NCBI GenBank assembly: GCA_963813345.1
Contig: CAWEYR010000001.1
Location: 1-64,000, forward strand
Length of the DNA stretch: 64,000 nucleotides
Reading direction: 5' to 3'
Origin: CAWDDA01 sp963813345
GTDB taxonomy: Bacteria; Acidobacteriota; Blastocatellia; RBC074
The notes under the pieces are model-generated. The model was given only the letters and a program-made list of their open reading frames with translations. It was not told the DNA's origin and ran no database searches. Position numbers and translations under genes: made by a program. Of the stretch, positions 1 to 9,454 are shown in pieces (the first letter of the stretch is position 1; each line of letters begins with the position of its first letter).

Positions 1-1437
1 GGCGTGAACTTCGAGCTTCCGAAGGAAGAGCGCGATGAGTTGCTGCGGCCGGATTTCAACAACCTCCAACGCACCCGGTCACAAAGCCTGATCCTGTCGT
101 GGGACCGCATCCACTCCACGAGTACCCTGATGCGGACCGCGTTCTATCAGAAGTGGTCCAGCGTGCATCAGTTTCCAGACACCATCGATCAGTATGGCGC
201 CCAAACCGATGCAGAACGGACGCTGGGTACCTTCGGCATCAAGAGCGACATCACACGTGTTCACGGCCGGCACACCGTGAAGGCGGGACTAGACCTGGTG
301 CTGTTACGTCCACGCGAGGATCTGTATTACCTGAGCCAGCCCTGGATCACGTTTACGCACTTGCCCGACCGTCAACGAGCCCCACGTCCACCTCCGTGGT
401 CCGAACCGTGGGCCGGGCGTCCCTCGGCCGGTCGTGTTCAACGGCAAGGAGACTGGTGGGCAAGCGAGCGCCTTTGTGCAGGACAAGGTCCAACTGACGC
501 CCAACTTCACGGTTGATCTGGGCGTGCGATTCGACCGGTACAGCCTGGCGATTTCGGAGTCGCACGTGAGCCCGCGGGTGAACGCCGCGTACCGCCTTCC
601 AGCGGGGACGGTGTTGTTCGGGCTCGTACAACCACTTCTACGTCCCGCCGCCAATCGAGAACGTGCTCGCGAGCAGTGCCGGCCTGACGAGCCTCGTGTC
701 CGAGATCGGGAGGCCGTTGCCTCCGGTGCGCGCCATCAAGGAAAACCAGTTTGAACTCGGCCTGACGCAACCGATCGCGGGGGTCATGAACGTCGGCGTC
801 ACGAGCTATTACCGTGTCAGCGACGACCCGCCTCATACCACGCTCTTTCCAGACTCCAGGTTCTACACGTACGCCAGCTTCGACAAAGGGAAAGCCTACG
901 GCATGGAGATCAAGGCTGACGTCCCGCAGATCGCCGATCTCGGGTTGTCCGGGTTTCTCAACTACGCCCTCGGTCGGGTCTGGTTCTACAACCCCATCAA
1001 CGCAGGATTTACAACCGAAGCCGCGCACCTGACTGACTCGAGTCGCTTCCTCGCTCCGATGGACCAGACTCACACGCTGACATCAGGTCTCACGTATCAC
1101 AACAGCCGGACGAGACTCTGGAGCGCCCTGGCATTCGAATACGGGAGCGGAACGCCTGGCGGGCATGGCGGCGGCGATCACGAGCACGAAGGAGGGGAAG
1201 CCCACGAGCACGCAACCGGGCCGCGGGCTTTGCGGGACGCGATGCCCCTCGCACTTCACGCAAGACGTTTCGATTGGCTGGAATGCGACCGCGAACTCGG
1301 GCGTCTCTCGTTGCAGTTCAAACCGCAGGCCGACGCGCTCGCCGCCGTGCCGTCGCCCGAAGCGGTGCGTGGCAGCACGCTACATGTGCACTCGCCGAGC
1401 AGTAGGAGCACTGGCTCCGCGTTGAGAGTCCGAGATT
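1..1437 (+). pseudogene. TonB-dependent receptor, C-terminal part, frameshifted and cut by the window edge
   Basis: The pieces read as the beta-barrel part of a TonB-dependent outer-membrane receptor. Alternating strands such as VDLGVRFDRYSLAISESHV and GLSGFLNYALGRVWFYNP are seen, followed by HFTQDVSIGWNATANSG and LSLQFK near the end. The reading frame changes near 366, 620, 1230 and 1300, so no single frame covers it, and the start lies left of the window. A His-rich loop (HEHEGGEAHEH, about 1180-1215) sits between two late strands and could bind metal, but this is inference. Receptors of this type import siderophores, metal chelates or oligosaccharides with TonB energy; the substrate cannot be told. 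The breaks may be sequencing errors or true decay. Confidence 0.7.
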
Positions 1438-1496
1438 AAATTGTGATGGGGAGCAGTGCGACGTGGTCGTGAAGGTTGGTTGTCGAACGGAGTGCG

Positions 1497-2262
1497 ATGA
1501 TGGCCCGCCTCATCATCCTGGGCGCGACCGGGTCGCTCGGTCGCCACGTGCTGCGCCAGGCGCTCGCCGCCGGCCACGAGGTCACGGTGTTCGTCCGCAC
1601 GCCGTCCAAGCTGCCGCCCGAAGTCCGGGGCGGGTGTCGGTCCACACGGGCGACCTCAGCGCGGCGTGCCCCTCGATCGTGTCAGAGGACAGGAGGCGCT
1701 GATCAATTGCGCCGGCCACGTCGCCGACGGCGAAACGTTCGTGGCCTGGTCGACCGGCTCGTCACCAGCGTGGACTCGCTTCCCGACAGCGGAGCAGCCG
1801 GTCTGCTGGTTCCTGGCGGGCGCGGCGCTCCTCGACATCGACTCGTCCGGCCGTCGCGGCGTCGAGCTGCCCAAGGTGAAGTCCACCTACTGGCCCCACC
1901 GGGTCAACTTCGAGCGGTTGAGCCGCTCGCGCCTGGACTGGCGACTGCTCTGTCCCGGGCCGATGGTCGATGAGCCCGCGATCGGCTGGACCGGCTGCGC
2001 ATCGCGCTCGACGCTCTGCCCGTTCAGGTTCCCGCATTCGCGCGCGCCCTGCCCGGCCCGTTGCTCTTGCCGGTCTTCGCGTCCGCTGATTCCTCAGATG
2101 ATCGTGCCGGACGCAGATGCGGCTGCGCTCATGCTCGCCAACCTCGATCGCGGGAACGCGATGTCGCGCCATCGCGTCGGGCTGGCGCTGCCCGTGGGCA
2201 TGCGGGGGCGGAAGTCGCAGTGGTCGGCCAAAGTCAATCCCACAGCACCGTTGTTCCTGTGA
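1497..2262 (+). pseudogene. NAD(P)-binding Rossmann-fold protein (NmrA/epimerase-like), frameshifted
   Basis: The N-terminus MARLIILGATGSLGRHVLRQ is a classic GxxGxxG dinucleotide-binding start of an atypical SDR (NmrA or NAD-dependent epimerase group). Downstream pieces in other frames continue the fold: GQEALINCAGHVADGETFV, then RSRLDWRLLCPGPMVDEPAIG, then DADAAALMLANLD and a C-terminus ending at 2262. At least four frame changes (near 1628, 1660, 2000 and 2090) are needed to join them. The start is one of two adjacent ATGs at 1497 and 1500. Neighbours give no hint of substrate. It is either a decayed gene or a real gene in a stretch of poor sequence; the same pattern in the TonB receptor upstream makes both possible. 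Confidence 0.65.
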
Positions 2263-2880
2263 CGTCTCACGCTCAAGCGAGACGCCCGCGCTGCACGGCG
2301 TGCCCTTCTCCCTGGGTGCGCCTGCACACGCACGGCGTCTGTTTTGACGCGATGCCACGCGTGCATCGCACCGCATCGTTGAGTGGATGCTCATTTTGGC
2401 CGTGGCTGTGGATGGCACGCGAGTTGCCATTTCCAGGTGCATGACTCGAATCGATCCAGTTCTCGCGACACGCAGAGAACTGATTCGCGGGTCCTCTTAC
2501 CGCGGGTCTCATTCGCCAATGTGCGGCCACGGCCGCATCGCGGCGATTCCTTCGACCCGCTCGGCGTCGGCACGCTGACGCTCCCGCCTGCAAGCCCACC
2601 CCATGCAGGACGATGGGCGGTTTCCGCTTCTCGGTGGAACCGTTCATCGTCTTCCGCTCTGACGTCAGGATGTCGGCGTCTCGAGCTCACTACAGCCCGA
2701 CGAGCACCCTTGATGACGTCGCCGGATACGGACGGTTCGAAAGCCGCCCGAAAGAGTCTGGGTGCGGCTCATTCGGTAGGACGAATCGTTCGACCACGTC
2801 GAATCCACAGCCGGACGGCCGAAGGCTGTGCTGATAATCGAGGTTCCGTCGCGCGCGCCACAGGCGCAGACAAGTTCGAC
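2263..2880. other. Stretch without a recognisable gene
   Basis: About 620 bases between the broken Rossmann protein and the TPR protein. Open frames on both strands are short, rich in Arg, Ser and Pro, and look like random translation of GC-rich DNA. I see no tRNA, no long inverted repeat and none of the repeat families common in the rest of the window. Given the frameshift density on both sides, a shredded gene remnant is possible but I cannot name one. Confidence 0.5.
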
Positions 2881-3597
2881 ATGAGCGGCACGCAGCCAGG
2901 CTCCCGATTGGCACCGGCCGTCGTTGCGCTTTGCACGGCTGCCGTGCTGCTCGGGCCTCCTCCGGCGCGGTGGTGCTTGACCCATCACTCGATATCAGTC
3001 GGAACGCGCACTTGGCCTGGACTTTTCGATGGCGGCCGCCTGGACCAATCGCGCTCTGGCACGAGACGGCAAAGGCGACCTCAACGGCGCTCTTGCCGAT
3101 TTTGACCGCGCCGTAAAGCTCCAGCCACGCAATGCAGAGATCTATAACAATCGCGGCGTAACGCGATTTCGGTTGAAAGATCTCGACGGTGCCATCAAAG
3201 ACCATACACGGGCGATTGAACTCCGACCGGATTTCGCTGAAGCCTTCGGTGATCGTGGCACTGCGCGTCAGATGAAAGGCGATCTCGATGGAGCTATAGC
3301 CGATTATGACCAGGCCATCGTGCTGAATTCACTCTTAGGCACAGCGTGGTTCAATCGCGGGACTTGCCGGAAGCTCAAGGGTGACTTCGCGCAGGCAGAG
3401 ACAGACTTCAGTAAAGCTATTGAGTTGAAAACCGCTGTGGCCGACGCGTACGGCAACCGCGGACTCGTAGGCTGCTGCTCGGCAACGAGCGTGAGGCTGA
3501 GCAGGATTTCATCAAATGTCTGTCGTTTGACAAGACATTAAAGGAGTCGCTCGAACGACTGATCCGCGAGGCGAGAGGCATGGAGTTCAAGCGTTAG
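2881..3597 (+). CDS. TPR-repeat protein, probably exported (frameshifted)
   Basis: The clear part starts at 3029 and holds four to five tetratricopeptide repeats with the usual spacing (AWTNRALARDGKGDLNGALA, AEIYNNRGVTRFRLKDLDGA, AEAFGDRGTARQMKGDLDGA, GTAWFNRGTCRKLKGDFAQA). A frame change near 3467 is needed to reach the natural end, GNEREAEQDFIKCL through GMEFKR. The stretch from 2881 encodes a signal-peptide-like start (MSGTQPGSRLAPAVVALCTA) in a different frame, so another break near 2960 is likely; the true start is unsure. The last codons and the stop come from a repeat hairpin. TPRs are protein-protein scaffolds; the partner is unknown. Confidence 0.65.
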
Positions 3598-3680
3598 CTT
3601 GCGCCAGGGAACGCCGGCCTCTGGCGGGCGCGCCGGCGGGACGCCGGCGATCCCAGGGGAGCACGCTCAAGCTTGAACTC
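3583..3680. repeat. Family A hairpin repeat, copy A0
   Basis: GAGTTCAAGCGTTAGCTTG on the left faces CAAGCTTGAACTC on the right, with a GC-rich palindromic insert (gccgg/ccggc) in the loop. It lies between two convergent genes and its left arm supplies the last codons and stop of the TPR gene. A bidirectional terminator role is plausible. Confidence 0.75.
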
Positions 3681-3686
3681 TAAACC

Positions 3687-5510
3687 TTACTTCTGAGCGT
3701 CGAGCCACGCTTTGAGCGGGGCGAAGTAGTCGATCATTGCGGTAGCGTCCATTTTGTCTTCGCCGGTAAGGGTCTTGAGTGCTTCGGGCCAGGGGCGGCT
3801 CAATCCGAGTTGCATCATCTCTTTCAACTTTGCACCGACCTGCTGGTTGCCGTAGATCGAACATCTGTTGAGAGGGCCGGTGAAACCAGCCTGCTTGCAC
3901 AGTGAGCGATGGAACTGGAATTGGAGAATCGTTGCCAGAAAGTAGCGCGCGTACGGCGTGTTTCCCGGAATGTGATACTTCGCGCCAGCATCAAACTTCG
4001 TTTCATCGCGCGGATCCGGCGGACTGATTCCCTGATACTTCTCGCGCAGCTCCCACCATCCGCGATTGTAGTCACCAGGTCCGATCTCACCCGAAAAGAC
4101 CTTCCATCGCCACTGATCTACAAGATATCCGAATGGCAGAAACGCCACCTTCTCAAGAGCCCGATGCATGAGCAGGCCGATGTCAGCCTTCTCGTCAGGC
4201 ACGTTTTGAATCAACCCGATTTTCTTCAGATATTCGGGCGTGACCGAGAGTGAGATCGTGTCGCCCAGCGCTTCATGAAATCCGTCGTTCGCGCTTCCCT
4301 GAAAGAGCGATGTCTGCGGCGCATAGGCCATCTGGTAATAATTGTGACCAAGCTCATGGTGGATTGTCGCGAAGTCCTCCGCGTTGATCTTGATGCACAT
4401 CTTGATGCGCACATCTTTCTTATTGTCGAGATCCCAGGCGCTCGCATGGCAAACGACGTCGCGATCCGCCGGCTTTGTGAACAAAGACCTCTTCCAGAAC
4501 GTGTCCGGCAAAGTCTCGAGGCCGAGTGACGTGAAAAACCCTTCTCCGTACTTAACCATTTGACGCGCGTCAGTCTTCCTCTGGTTGAGAATCGCAGTCA
4601 GGTCATATCCGGGATCCCCCGTTGGAGGCTTAAGCAATGAATAGATGTTCGTCCAGTCCTGGCTCCACATGTTTCCGAACAGATGAGCCGGAATCGGTCC
4701 GGTCTCCGGCACGACGCTCGTTCCATATTTCTTGATTAACTGGCGCCGCGCATAGCTGTAGAGCGAATCATAGAGCGGTTTCACCTGTTGCCAGAGCCTT
4801 TCCATCTCGGCGGAGAATGCTTCCGGCTCCATGTCATAGTTCGATCGCCACATTGAACCGAGGTCCTTAAAGCCCATTTCGCGCGCGCCTTTGTTCGCCA
4901 GCTCAACAAATCGTACATAGTCCTTGCGATATGGCGGAGAAACCTCATTGTGCCATCCGAGCCACGCTTGCTTCAGCTCGACGGGATTGCGGCTGGTTGC
5001 AAGCTTGTCTTCGAGATTGCCAAGATTGAAGCACGGCTTGTCTGCACCCTCAGGGCAATACTTGCCGCGACCATAGGCGCTTTCCATCGACGCGGCGATC
5101 TTCGCGAGCTCCTCGCGCTCTGCCGCATCGCGTGGCGCGGGGAGCGTCAACGCGAGCTTGAGCAGCTTCATTTTTCGCGCCGTTTCCGGCGACATGGTTG
5201 TGCCATCAAACTGACGCGAGGCTTCGGCGAGCTCTGTGACGGCCTCGATTGTATTCTTGGTCGCGTCGGCCGCGAGCGCTTCGGTATCTTCGGTAATGAA
5301 ATTAGTTTGAATCCAGCCCGCTCTCGAAGCCTGTATGTTAAGACTATCGAGTCTCTTCTCAGCGTCGGCGATGAACGCGTCAGGCGTAGATGCTTTTGTG
5401 CCTGTTGCGCTGCCCGCTGGTGGCGAACTCGGACCGCTTGCGGTGCAACCGGCAAGAATGATAAGACAGGTGAACAAAAGTAAGTTGATGGTGTTGGTGT
5501 GAATTCGCAT
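3687..5510 (-). CDS. M2-family peptidase (ACE-like dipeptidyl carboxypeptidase), lipoprotein
   Basis: The protein of 607 residues carries HHELGHNYYQM, the HExxH zinc motif of peptidase family M2 (angiotensin-converting-enzyme type), with the third ligand glutamate in NDGFHEALGD about 25 residues on. M2 enzymes remove dipeptides from the C-terminus of peptides. The chosen start gives MRIHTNTINLLLFTCLIILAG followed by Cys, a lipobox (LAGC) for lipid anchoring, so it probably acts in the periplasm or at the cell surface. The frame stays open some 95 codons upstream, but that part is Arg/Ser-rich and precedes a good signal peptide, so I reject it. It is a single gene convergent with the TPR gene. 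No defects seen. Confidence 0.93.
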   Translation of the reverse strand: MRIHTNTINLLLFTCLIILAGCTASGPSSPPAGSATGTKASTPDAFIADAEKRLDSLNIQASRAGWIQTNFITEDTEALAADATKNTIEAVTELAEASRQFDGTTMSPETARKMKLLKLALTLPAPRDAAEREELAKIAASMESAYGRGKYCPEGADKPCFNLGNLEDKLATSRNPVELKQAWLGWHNEVSPPYRKDYVRFVELANKGAREMGFKDLGSMWRSNYDMEPEAFSAEMERLWQQVKPLYDSLYSYARRQLIKKYGTSVVPETGPIPAHLFGNMWSQDWTNIYSLLKPPTGDPGYDLTAILNQRKTDARQMVKYGEGFFTSLGLETLPDTFWKRSLFTKPADRDVVCHASAWDLDNKKDVRIKMCIKINAEDFATIHHELGHNYYQMAYAPQTSLFQGSANDGFHEALGDTISLSVTPEYLKKIGLIQNVPDEKADIGLLMHRALEKVAFLPFGYLVDQWRWKVFSGEIGPGDYNRGWWELREKYQGISPPDPRDETKFDAGAKYHIPGNTPYARYFLATILQFQFHRSLCKQAGFTGPLNRCSIYGNQQVGAKLKEMMQLGLSRPWPEALKTLTGEDKMDATAMIDYFAPLKAWLDAQK

Positions 5511-5622
5511 TTGTCCAGAAACCTCCGAAGATTTCGCGTTTTTGCTGTTCCGCGAAGAAATTAGCACAGGAATTCCCGATGTGGAACTTTCAGGGGTAAT
5601 TGACCCCTTTTCATGCAACTCA

Positions 5623-5862
5623 ATGCGCACTAGAGCGAAACGAGAATTATTTGTCGGGCTGCAGTATCTGCTAATCGGTATCGTGGCAGAGATTGCGGTT
5701 CTGCGGTGGTTTCGTCGCGATGATCTTGATCTGGCGACGCAGATTGCCGCGTGGTGTCTGGTCGCTATTGTTCTCGGTCTTCTACGGATCATTATCATTG
5801 TCCTCGCCAGCCAGGTGCGCCGCGATCAGTGGCAGTCCATTTCGCGCCGGAATTGGATCTAA
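5623..5862 (+). CDS. Small membrane protein, unknown function
   Basis: The ATG at 5623 opens a 79-residue protein with a basic start (MRTRAKRELF) and two hydrophobic segments (LQYLLIGIVAEIAVLRW and IAAWCLVAIVLGLLRIIIIV) separated by a charged RRDDLD loop, ending RRDQWQSISRRNWI. This is the layout of a two-pass inner-membrane protein. The frame is open further upstream to 5542, but the codons before 5623 do not look coding. I do not recognise the family. It is divergent from the M2 peptidase and is followed at once by a long hairpin repeat that could end its transcript. Confidence 0.55.
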   Translation: MRTRAKRELFVGLQYLLIGIVAEIAVLRWFRRDDLDLATQIAAWCLVAIVLGLLRIIIIVLASQVRRDQWQSISRRNWI

Positions 5863-5866
5863 CCCC

Positions 5867-5959
5867 ATTTGGAGTGCGGGGACTTGTCACCGCTTTAGTC
5901 TCAAGCCGCGAATAGTTCGGCACGAGACTAAAGCGGTGACAAGTCCCCGCACTCCAAAT
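5867..5959. repeat. Family C hairpin repeat
   Basis: Two nearly perfect arms of about 36 bases face each other: ATTTGGAGTGCGGGGACTTG on, then its complement ending CCCGCACTCCAAAT, with a 20-base loop (aagccgcgaatagttcggcac). It differs in sequence from family A. It lies between two co-directional genes, after the small membrane protein and before the kinase. Confidence 0.85.
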
Positions 5960-6021
5960 AGCAACGCAAGGTAATATCGAAGTGTGATAGATTCCATGGT
6001 TTCCGGGGCGTTGTAACAGCC

Positions 6022-9009
6022 ATGCGAGCCCCTGGCTCCCCGACCCGGACGGAAGCGGCTTCTATGCCTCAGGGCAAAGATCAAGACGACGACTTGCAAA
6101 CCCGCCGCCACGAAGATAGCGGTTCGAGTGAGGATACGCTCCTCGAAGAGACCGCATCCCTTGCCACCAATCTCGGACAGCTGGACAAACGCGAGCTCCG
6201 TGAGGACATCTCCCTCGAGGGAAGACACATCGGTCGCTACGACATCCGCACATTTCTTGGCCGAGGAAACATGGCCGTGGTCTATCTTGCGTACGACAAC
6301 GTCCTCGAAAGGAATGTGGCTCTCAAATTCCTGCCCTCAGAGCACACGCTGGATGAACGGCGACTGAAGCTCTTCAGACATGAGGCGAAGGCCGCTTCTG
6401 CTCTGAATCATCCGAATGTCATCACCATTCACGAAATAGGCGAAGCTGGCGGCGCGCATTTCATTGCTACCGAATTCATCGAAGGTCGAACACTTCGTGA
6501 GTTGATGGCACCTGACACAATTTCTCTCGACGAGAAACTGCGGATTGCGATCGAGATTGGCAAAGCTCTCGATGTCACGCATCGCAGAGGAATCGTTCAC
6601 GGCGATGTAAAGCCTGAAAATACGATGATCAGACCCGATGGTCTGGTTAAAGTGCTCGATTTTGGACTCTCAAGACTGATGCAAGTTGAGAGCGCTGTTG
6701 CTGAACGCAGCGAGAGCCCAGGCAGTGGTAGCAGCGGTGGAGCGGAAGCAACACATAAGGGCGGTACGCCACGCTACATGTCTCCTGAGCAGGTTCGCGG
6801 AGAAGCCGGTGATACACGATCGGACATCTTCAGCGTGGGCGTGCTGACGTACGAGCTATGCGTTCAGAAGCCTCCCTTTAGTGGAGAGACAATTCGCGAT
6901 TTGTTCGATGCCATTTTGCATCATGAGCCCAAACCATTGGCGCTCCACTTGAAGAACGCACCAAAGTCGCTTTGCCAGACCCTCGACAAAGCCCTGAAGA
7001 AGAATCCTGACGAAAGGTATCAGACCGCAAGCGAGCTGATCCTAGATCTCGAAAAAGCGAGAGCTGAACTGGCTCAACCTCCCTGGTTGAAGAAGCACGC
7101 AAAGTTGTTGCTGGCTGCGGCTCTGATAGCGAGTATCCTTGCGCTCGTCCTCTGGAAGACATCGCGACCGGGACCTGATGATCATCCAAGGGAAATAAGA
7201 ACTCTCGATAAAGCGCGGATAGGAGAGGGTCTCGGGATTTCACGGCCGTCTTTTTCGCCAGATGGTAAAGCAATCGCCTATAGCAAGAACGCGGACGGCT
7301 CGGACAATATCTGGATAAAACGTCTGGAGGATCAGGCTCCGCGTCAGGTGACTTTTAATGGCTACCTGGATCAAGGTCCTATATGGTCCCCTGATGGCTC
7401 AGAGCTGGCATTCGTTTCCAATCGTGAAGAGTGGTTCGGGATCTGGAGAGTCTCCAGCGGCGGGGGAACACCTCGCAGGGTGGCGCCGCTCACCGGACCA
7501 GGAGTTGCACTTTGTCGGTGGTCGAAGGATGGCAGATTGATCTACTTTCAGATGGCAGCGAGCCTTCATCAACTCGAATTGGAGTCGGGGCGGATTACGA
7601 ATCTGACCGACGGAGGCGAGAGTGGCAAAGCGCATGACTTTGCAGTCTCGCCTGATGAATCAAAAATCTCTTACTCGCTGCGTGTGGGTAACAGTCAGCA
7701 CATTTTTGTTTCACCACTGAAAGAAATTAGACCTAGACAGGTGACGTCGGGTTCGTCGAATAACACGGATTCGGCATGGTACAGCGACAGTCGCAATATC
7801 GCCTATATTTCGCAGAATACGGGCCCACCTCAAATACTCAAGGTAGCAATCGATGGCCGCAAAGAGACGAGGATTACTTACGACGATTCGAACTACGAAT
7901 ATGTCAGCGCTTCTCCGGCAGGTGACATTCTCGCTGCTGTAGCTACTGACAGCACGGCGAGCATCCTCTCCTGCTCATTGGACGGGCAGGAACGGATCGA
8001 GCAAACCGGAGATCCGAGACATTCCTTGTTGTTTCCAGACGTCTCCAGCCTCGCTGGAAAGATAGTCTTTCAGAAAATGCTTTCTGCCTCGCATTTTGAA
8101 GGCGAACTCCTGATCACAAGACTTGGGGGGAAAGACCCGCCGGAAACGCTTGCTCAAAAGGGTGCTGCTGCCAGATGGTCACCTCAAGGCACGGCCATAG
8201 CCTTTCTTCAATTAGTGGACGGGAAACTGCACCTCGTCAGCAGGAATACGAACGAGGTCTCCGCGAGAGTCCTCGCATCCCAGGTGGACGTTCTTGGGAC
8301 AACTCGCGTCCCTGTGCATCAGATAGGAGTTAACTTCAGTTGGTCACCTGATGGCAGGCGAATCGCTTACGCGACTGTCGCGAACCCTCCGGAGCCAAGC
8401 AATATCCGTGTGGTACCAAGTGACGGCGCACCGTCGTCGATAGTCACAAAGAATGAGAATCCCGGACTCAGGCTCTCATCACCAATCTGGTCACCGGATG
8501 GAAATACAATCGCGTTCACCCGGTCGCCAAGAGACTCAAAGGCGACCGGCAAATACGAGATCGTGATGATACGTGATGGCATCGAAACGGCAATTCTGGA
8601 AGAGCAGGTTCGTCCGCGGCTTCTCGGGTGGTCGTCATCCGGCACCGAAGTTCTCATTGCTGTCGGGTCCAGCACAGAGCCAAGCCTTCTTCAAACAGTA
8701 CGAGTGCACAGGGGATCGCGGAAAGGACGTTCAGCCATAACACCAACCGCGATCGACTCCGCTTACCTTCATAGCTTCAAGCTATCTCCGGACGGGCGTC
8801 ACGTTGCTTTCGTACATAGAGTAGACAGCAAGGACAATATTTCGGTGGTTGATGTACAAACCGGCAAAATCTCGAAGCTCTCGCAGAGTAACGAGACTGG
8901 CCTTTATATCTCGGGGCTTACCTGGTCGAGCGACAGCACCAGGATCTTCTTCAGCCGACAGGAGACACTGGCGCGAGTTGTCTCGTTAGAGAGACCCACT
9001 GACAAATGA
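6022..9009 (+). CDS. Ser/Thr protein kinase with C-terminal TolB-like beta-propeller
   Basis: Residues about 70-340 form a Hanks-type kinase: glycine loop LGRGNMAVVYLAY, catalytic Lys in VALKFLP, HGDVKPEN catalytic loop, VLDFGLSRL metal motif and RYMSPEQV. The Arg of the usual HRD is Gly, which in this family marks kinases not controlled by activation-loop phosphorylation. A transmembrane helix (LLLAAALIASILALVLW, about 360-378) follows. The outer 600 residues hold repeated SPDG/WSPDG blades typical of TolB/WD40-like (PD40) propellers, so a periplasmic sensor signalling to a cytoplasmic kinase is likely. Start is 6022 or the ATG at 6064 (MPQGKDQ); neither has a strong ribosome site. No frameshift in 995 codons. 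Confidence 0.95.
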   Translation: MRAPGSPTRTEAASMPQGKDQDDDLQTRRHEDSGSSEDTLLEETASLATNLGQLDKRELREDISLEGRHIGRYDIRTFLGRGNMAVVYLAYDNVLERNVALKFLPSEHTLDERRLKLFRHEAKAASALNHPNVITIHEIGEAGGAHFIATEFIEGRTLRELMAPDTISLDEKLRIAIEIGKALDVTHRRGIVHGDVKPENTMIRPDGLVKVLDFGLSRLMQVESAVAERSESPGSGSSGGAEATHKGGTPRYMSPEQVRGEAGDTRSDIFSVGVLTYELCVQKPPFSGETIRDLFDAILHHEPKPLALHLKNAPKSLCQTLDKALKKNPDERYQTASELILDLEKARAELAQPPWLKKHAKLLLAAALIASILALVLWKTSRPGPDDHPREIRTLDKARIGEGLGISRPSFSPDGKAIAYSKNADGSDNIWIKRLEDQAPRQVTFNGYLDQGPIWSPDGSELAFVSNREEWFGIWRVSSGGGTPRRVAPLTGPGVALCRWSKDGRLIYFQMAASLHQLELESGRITNLTDGGESGKAHDFAVSPDESKISYSLRVGNSQHIFVSPLKEIRPRQVTSGSSNNTDSAWYSDSRNIAYISQNTGPPQILKVAIDGRKETRITYDDSNYEYVSASPAGDILAAVATDSTASILSCSLDGQERIEQTGDPRHSLLFPDVSSLAGKIVFQKMLSASHFEGELLITRLGGKDPPETLAQKGAAARWSPQGTAIAFLQLVDGKLHLVSRNTNEVSARVLASQVDVLGTTRVPVHQIGVNFSWSPDGRRIAYATVANPPEPSNIRVVPSDGAPSSIVTKNENPGLRLSSPIWSPDGNTIAFTRSPRDSKATGKYEIVMIRDGIETAILEEQVRPRLLGWSSSGTEVLIAVGSSTEPSLLQTVRVHRGSRKGRSAITPTAIDSAYLHSFKLSPDGRHVAFVHRVDSKDNISVVDVQTGKISKLSQSNETGLYISGLTWSSDSTRIFFSRQETLARVVSLERPTDK

Positions 9010-9034
9010 CTCGACAGAAAAAAGGAGAATGCTT

Positions 9035-9295
9035 ATGCCCTTTACAAGAAAGGAACACTTGTCCTCTGCGTTTAACGAGGCGGTTGATCAGATGTATTCG
9101 AACGCGGCAAGTGATGAAGACAAGGAACGAGTGCTTAATCTGGCTGAGAGGTGCATTCGTGAGCTGACGTGGACCGGCAGGTACGTTTTTGATTTCCTGC
9201 CAGGTGGATGTCAGCACCCGTTTGTTGAAGCTCCGGACGGCTCGTGTGTATTGCCGTTTGCAGATCAAGGGTCGGAGACAGAACGATCGCAGTGA
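9035..9295 (+). CDS. Small hypothetical protein
   Basis: An AAAGGAG ribosome site at 9021-9027 is well spaced from the ATG at 9035 (MPFTRKEHLSSAFNEAVDQM), better than from the ATG at 9029. The 86-residue product is mixed helical and soluble, with two Cys (ERCIREL and GGCQHPF), and ends shortly before a family A hairpin. It begins 26 bases after the kinase stop on the same strand, so it is probably co-transcribed with it; a small partner or regulator of the kinase is possible but unproven. Family not recognised. Confidence 0.65.
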   Translation: MPFTRKEHLSSAFNEAVDQMYSNAASDEDKERVLNLAERCIRELTWTGRYVFDFLPGGCQHPFVEAPDGSCVLPFADQGSETERSQ

Positions 9296-9308
9296 GGTCA
9301 GGAGTATG

Positions 9309-9447
9309 AGTGCTGGGTGCTGGGTGCTGAGTATGGGGTTTGAGTTCAAGCTTTAGCTTGTGGTTGCATTCGAGTGATCAACAAGGCCTCAGAATGCAAC
9401 CACAAGCTAAAGCTTGAACTCAAACCTCATACTCAGCACTCAGCACT
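9309..9447. repeat. Family A hairpin repeat, copy A1 (CTGAGTGCTGAG subtype)
   Basis: Outer arms carry tandem GTGCTGGGTGCTGAGTATG and its complement. Then come the core GAGTTCAAGCTTTAGCTTG and its complement, then TGGTTGCATTC and GAATGCAACCA around a short loop. It sits between convergent genes and is a good bidirectional terminator candidate. Confidence 0.85.
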
Positions 9448-9454
9448 TTTCTTT

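Noticed and set aside
2273..3205. Two long minus-strand frames in 2273-2647 and 2690-3205
   Set aside because: The products are Arg/Ser/Gly-rich with no motif, and the second overlaps the TPR gene on the other strand.
5511..5798. Longer N-terminus of the M2 peptidase
   Set aside because: The added residues are Arg/Ser-rich without structure and would bury the lipoprotein signal peptide.
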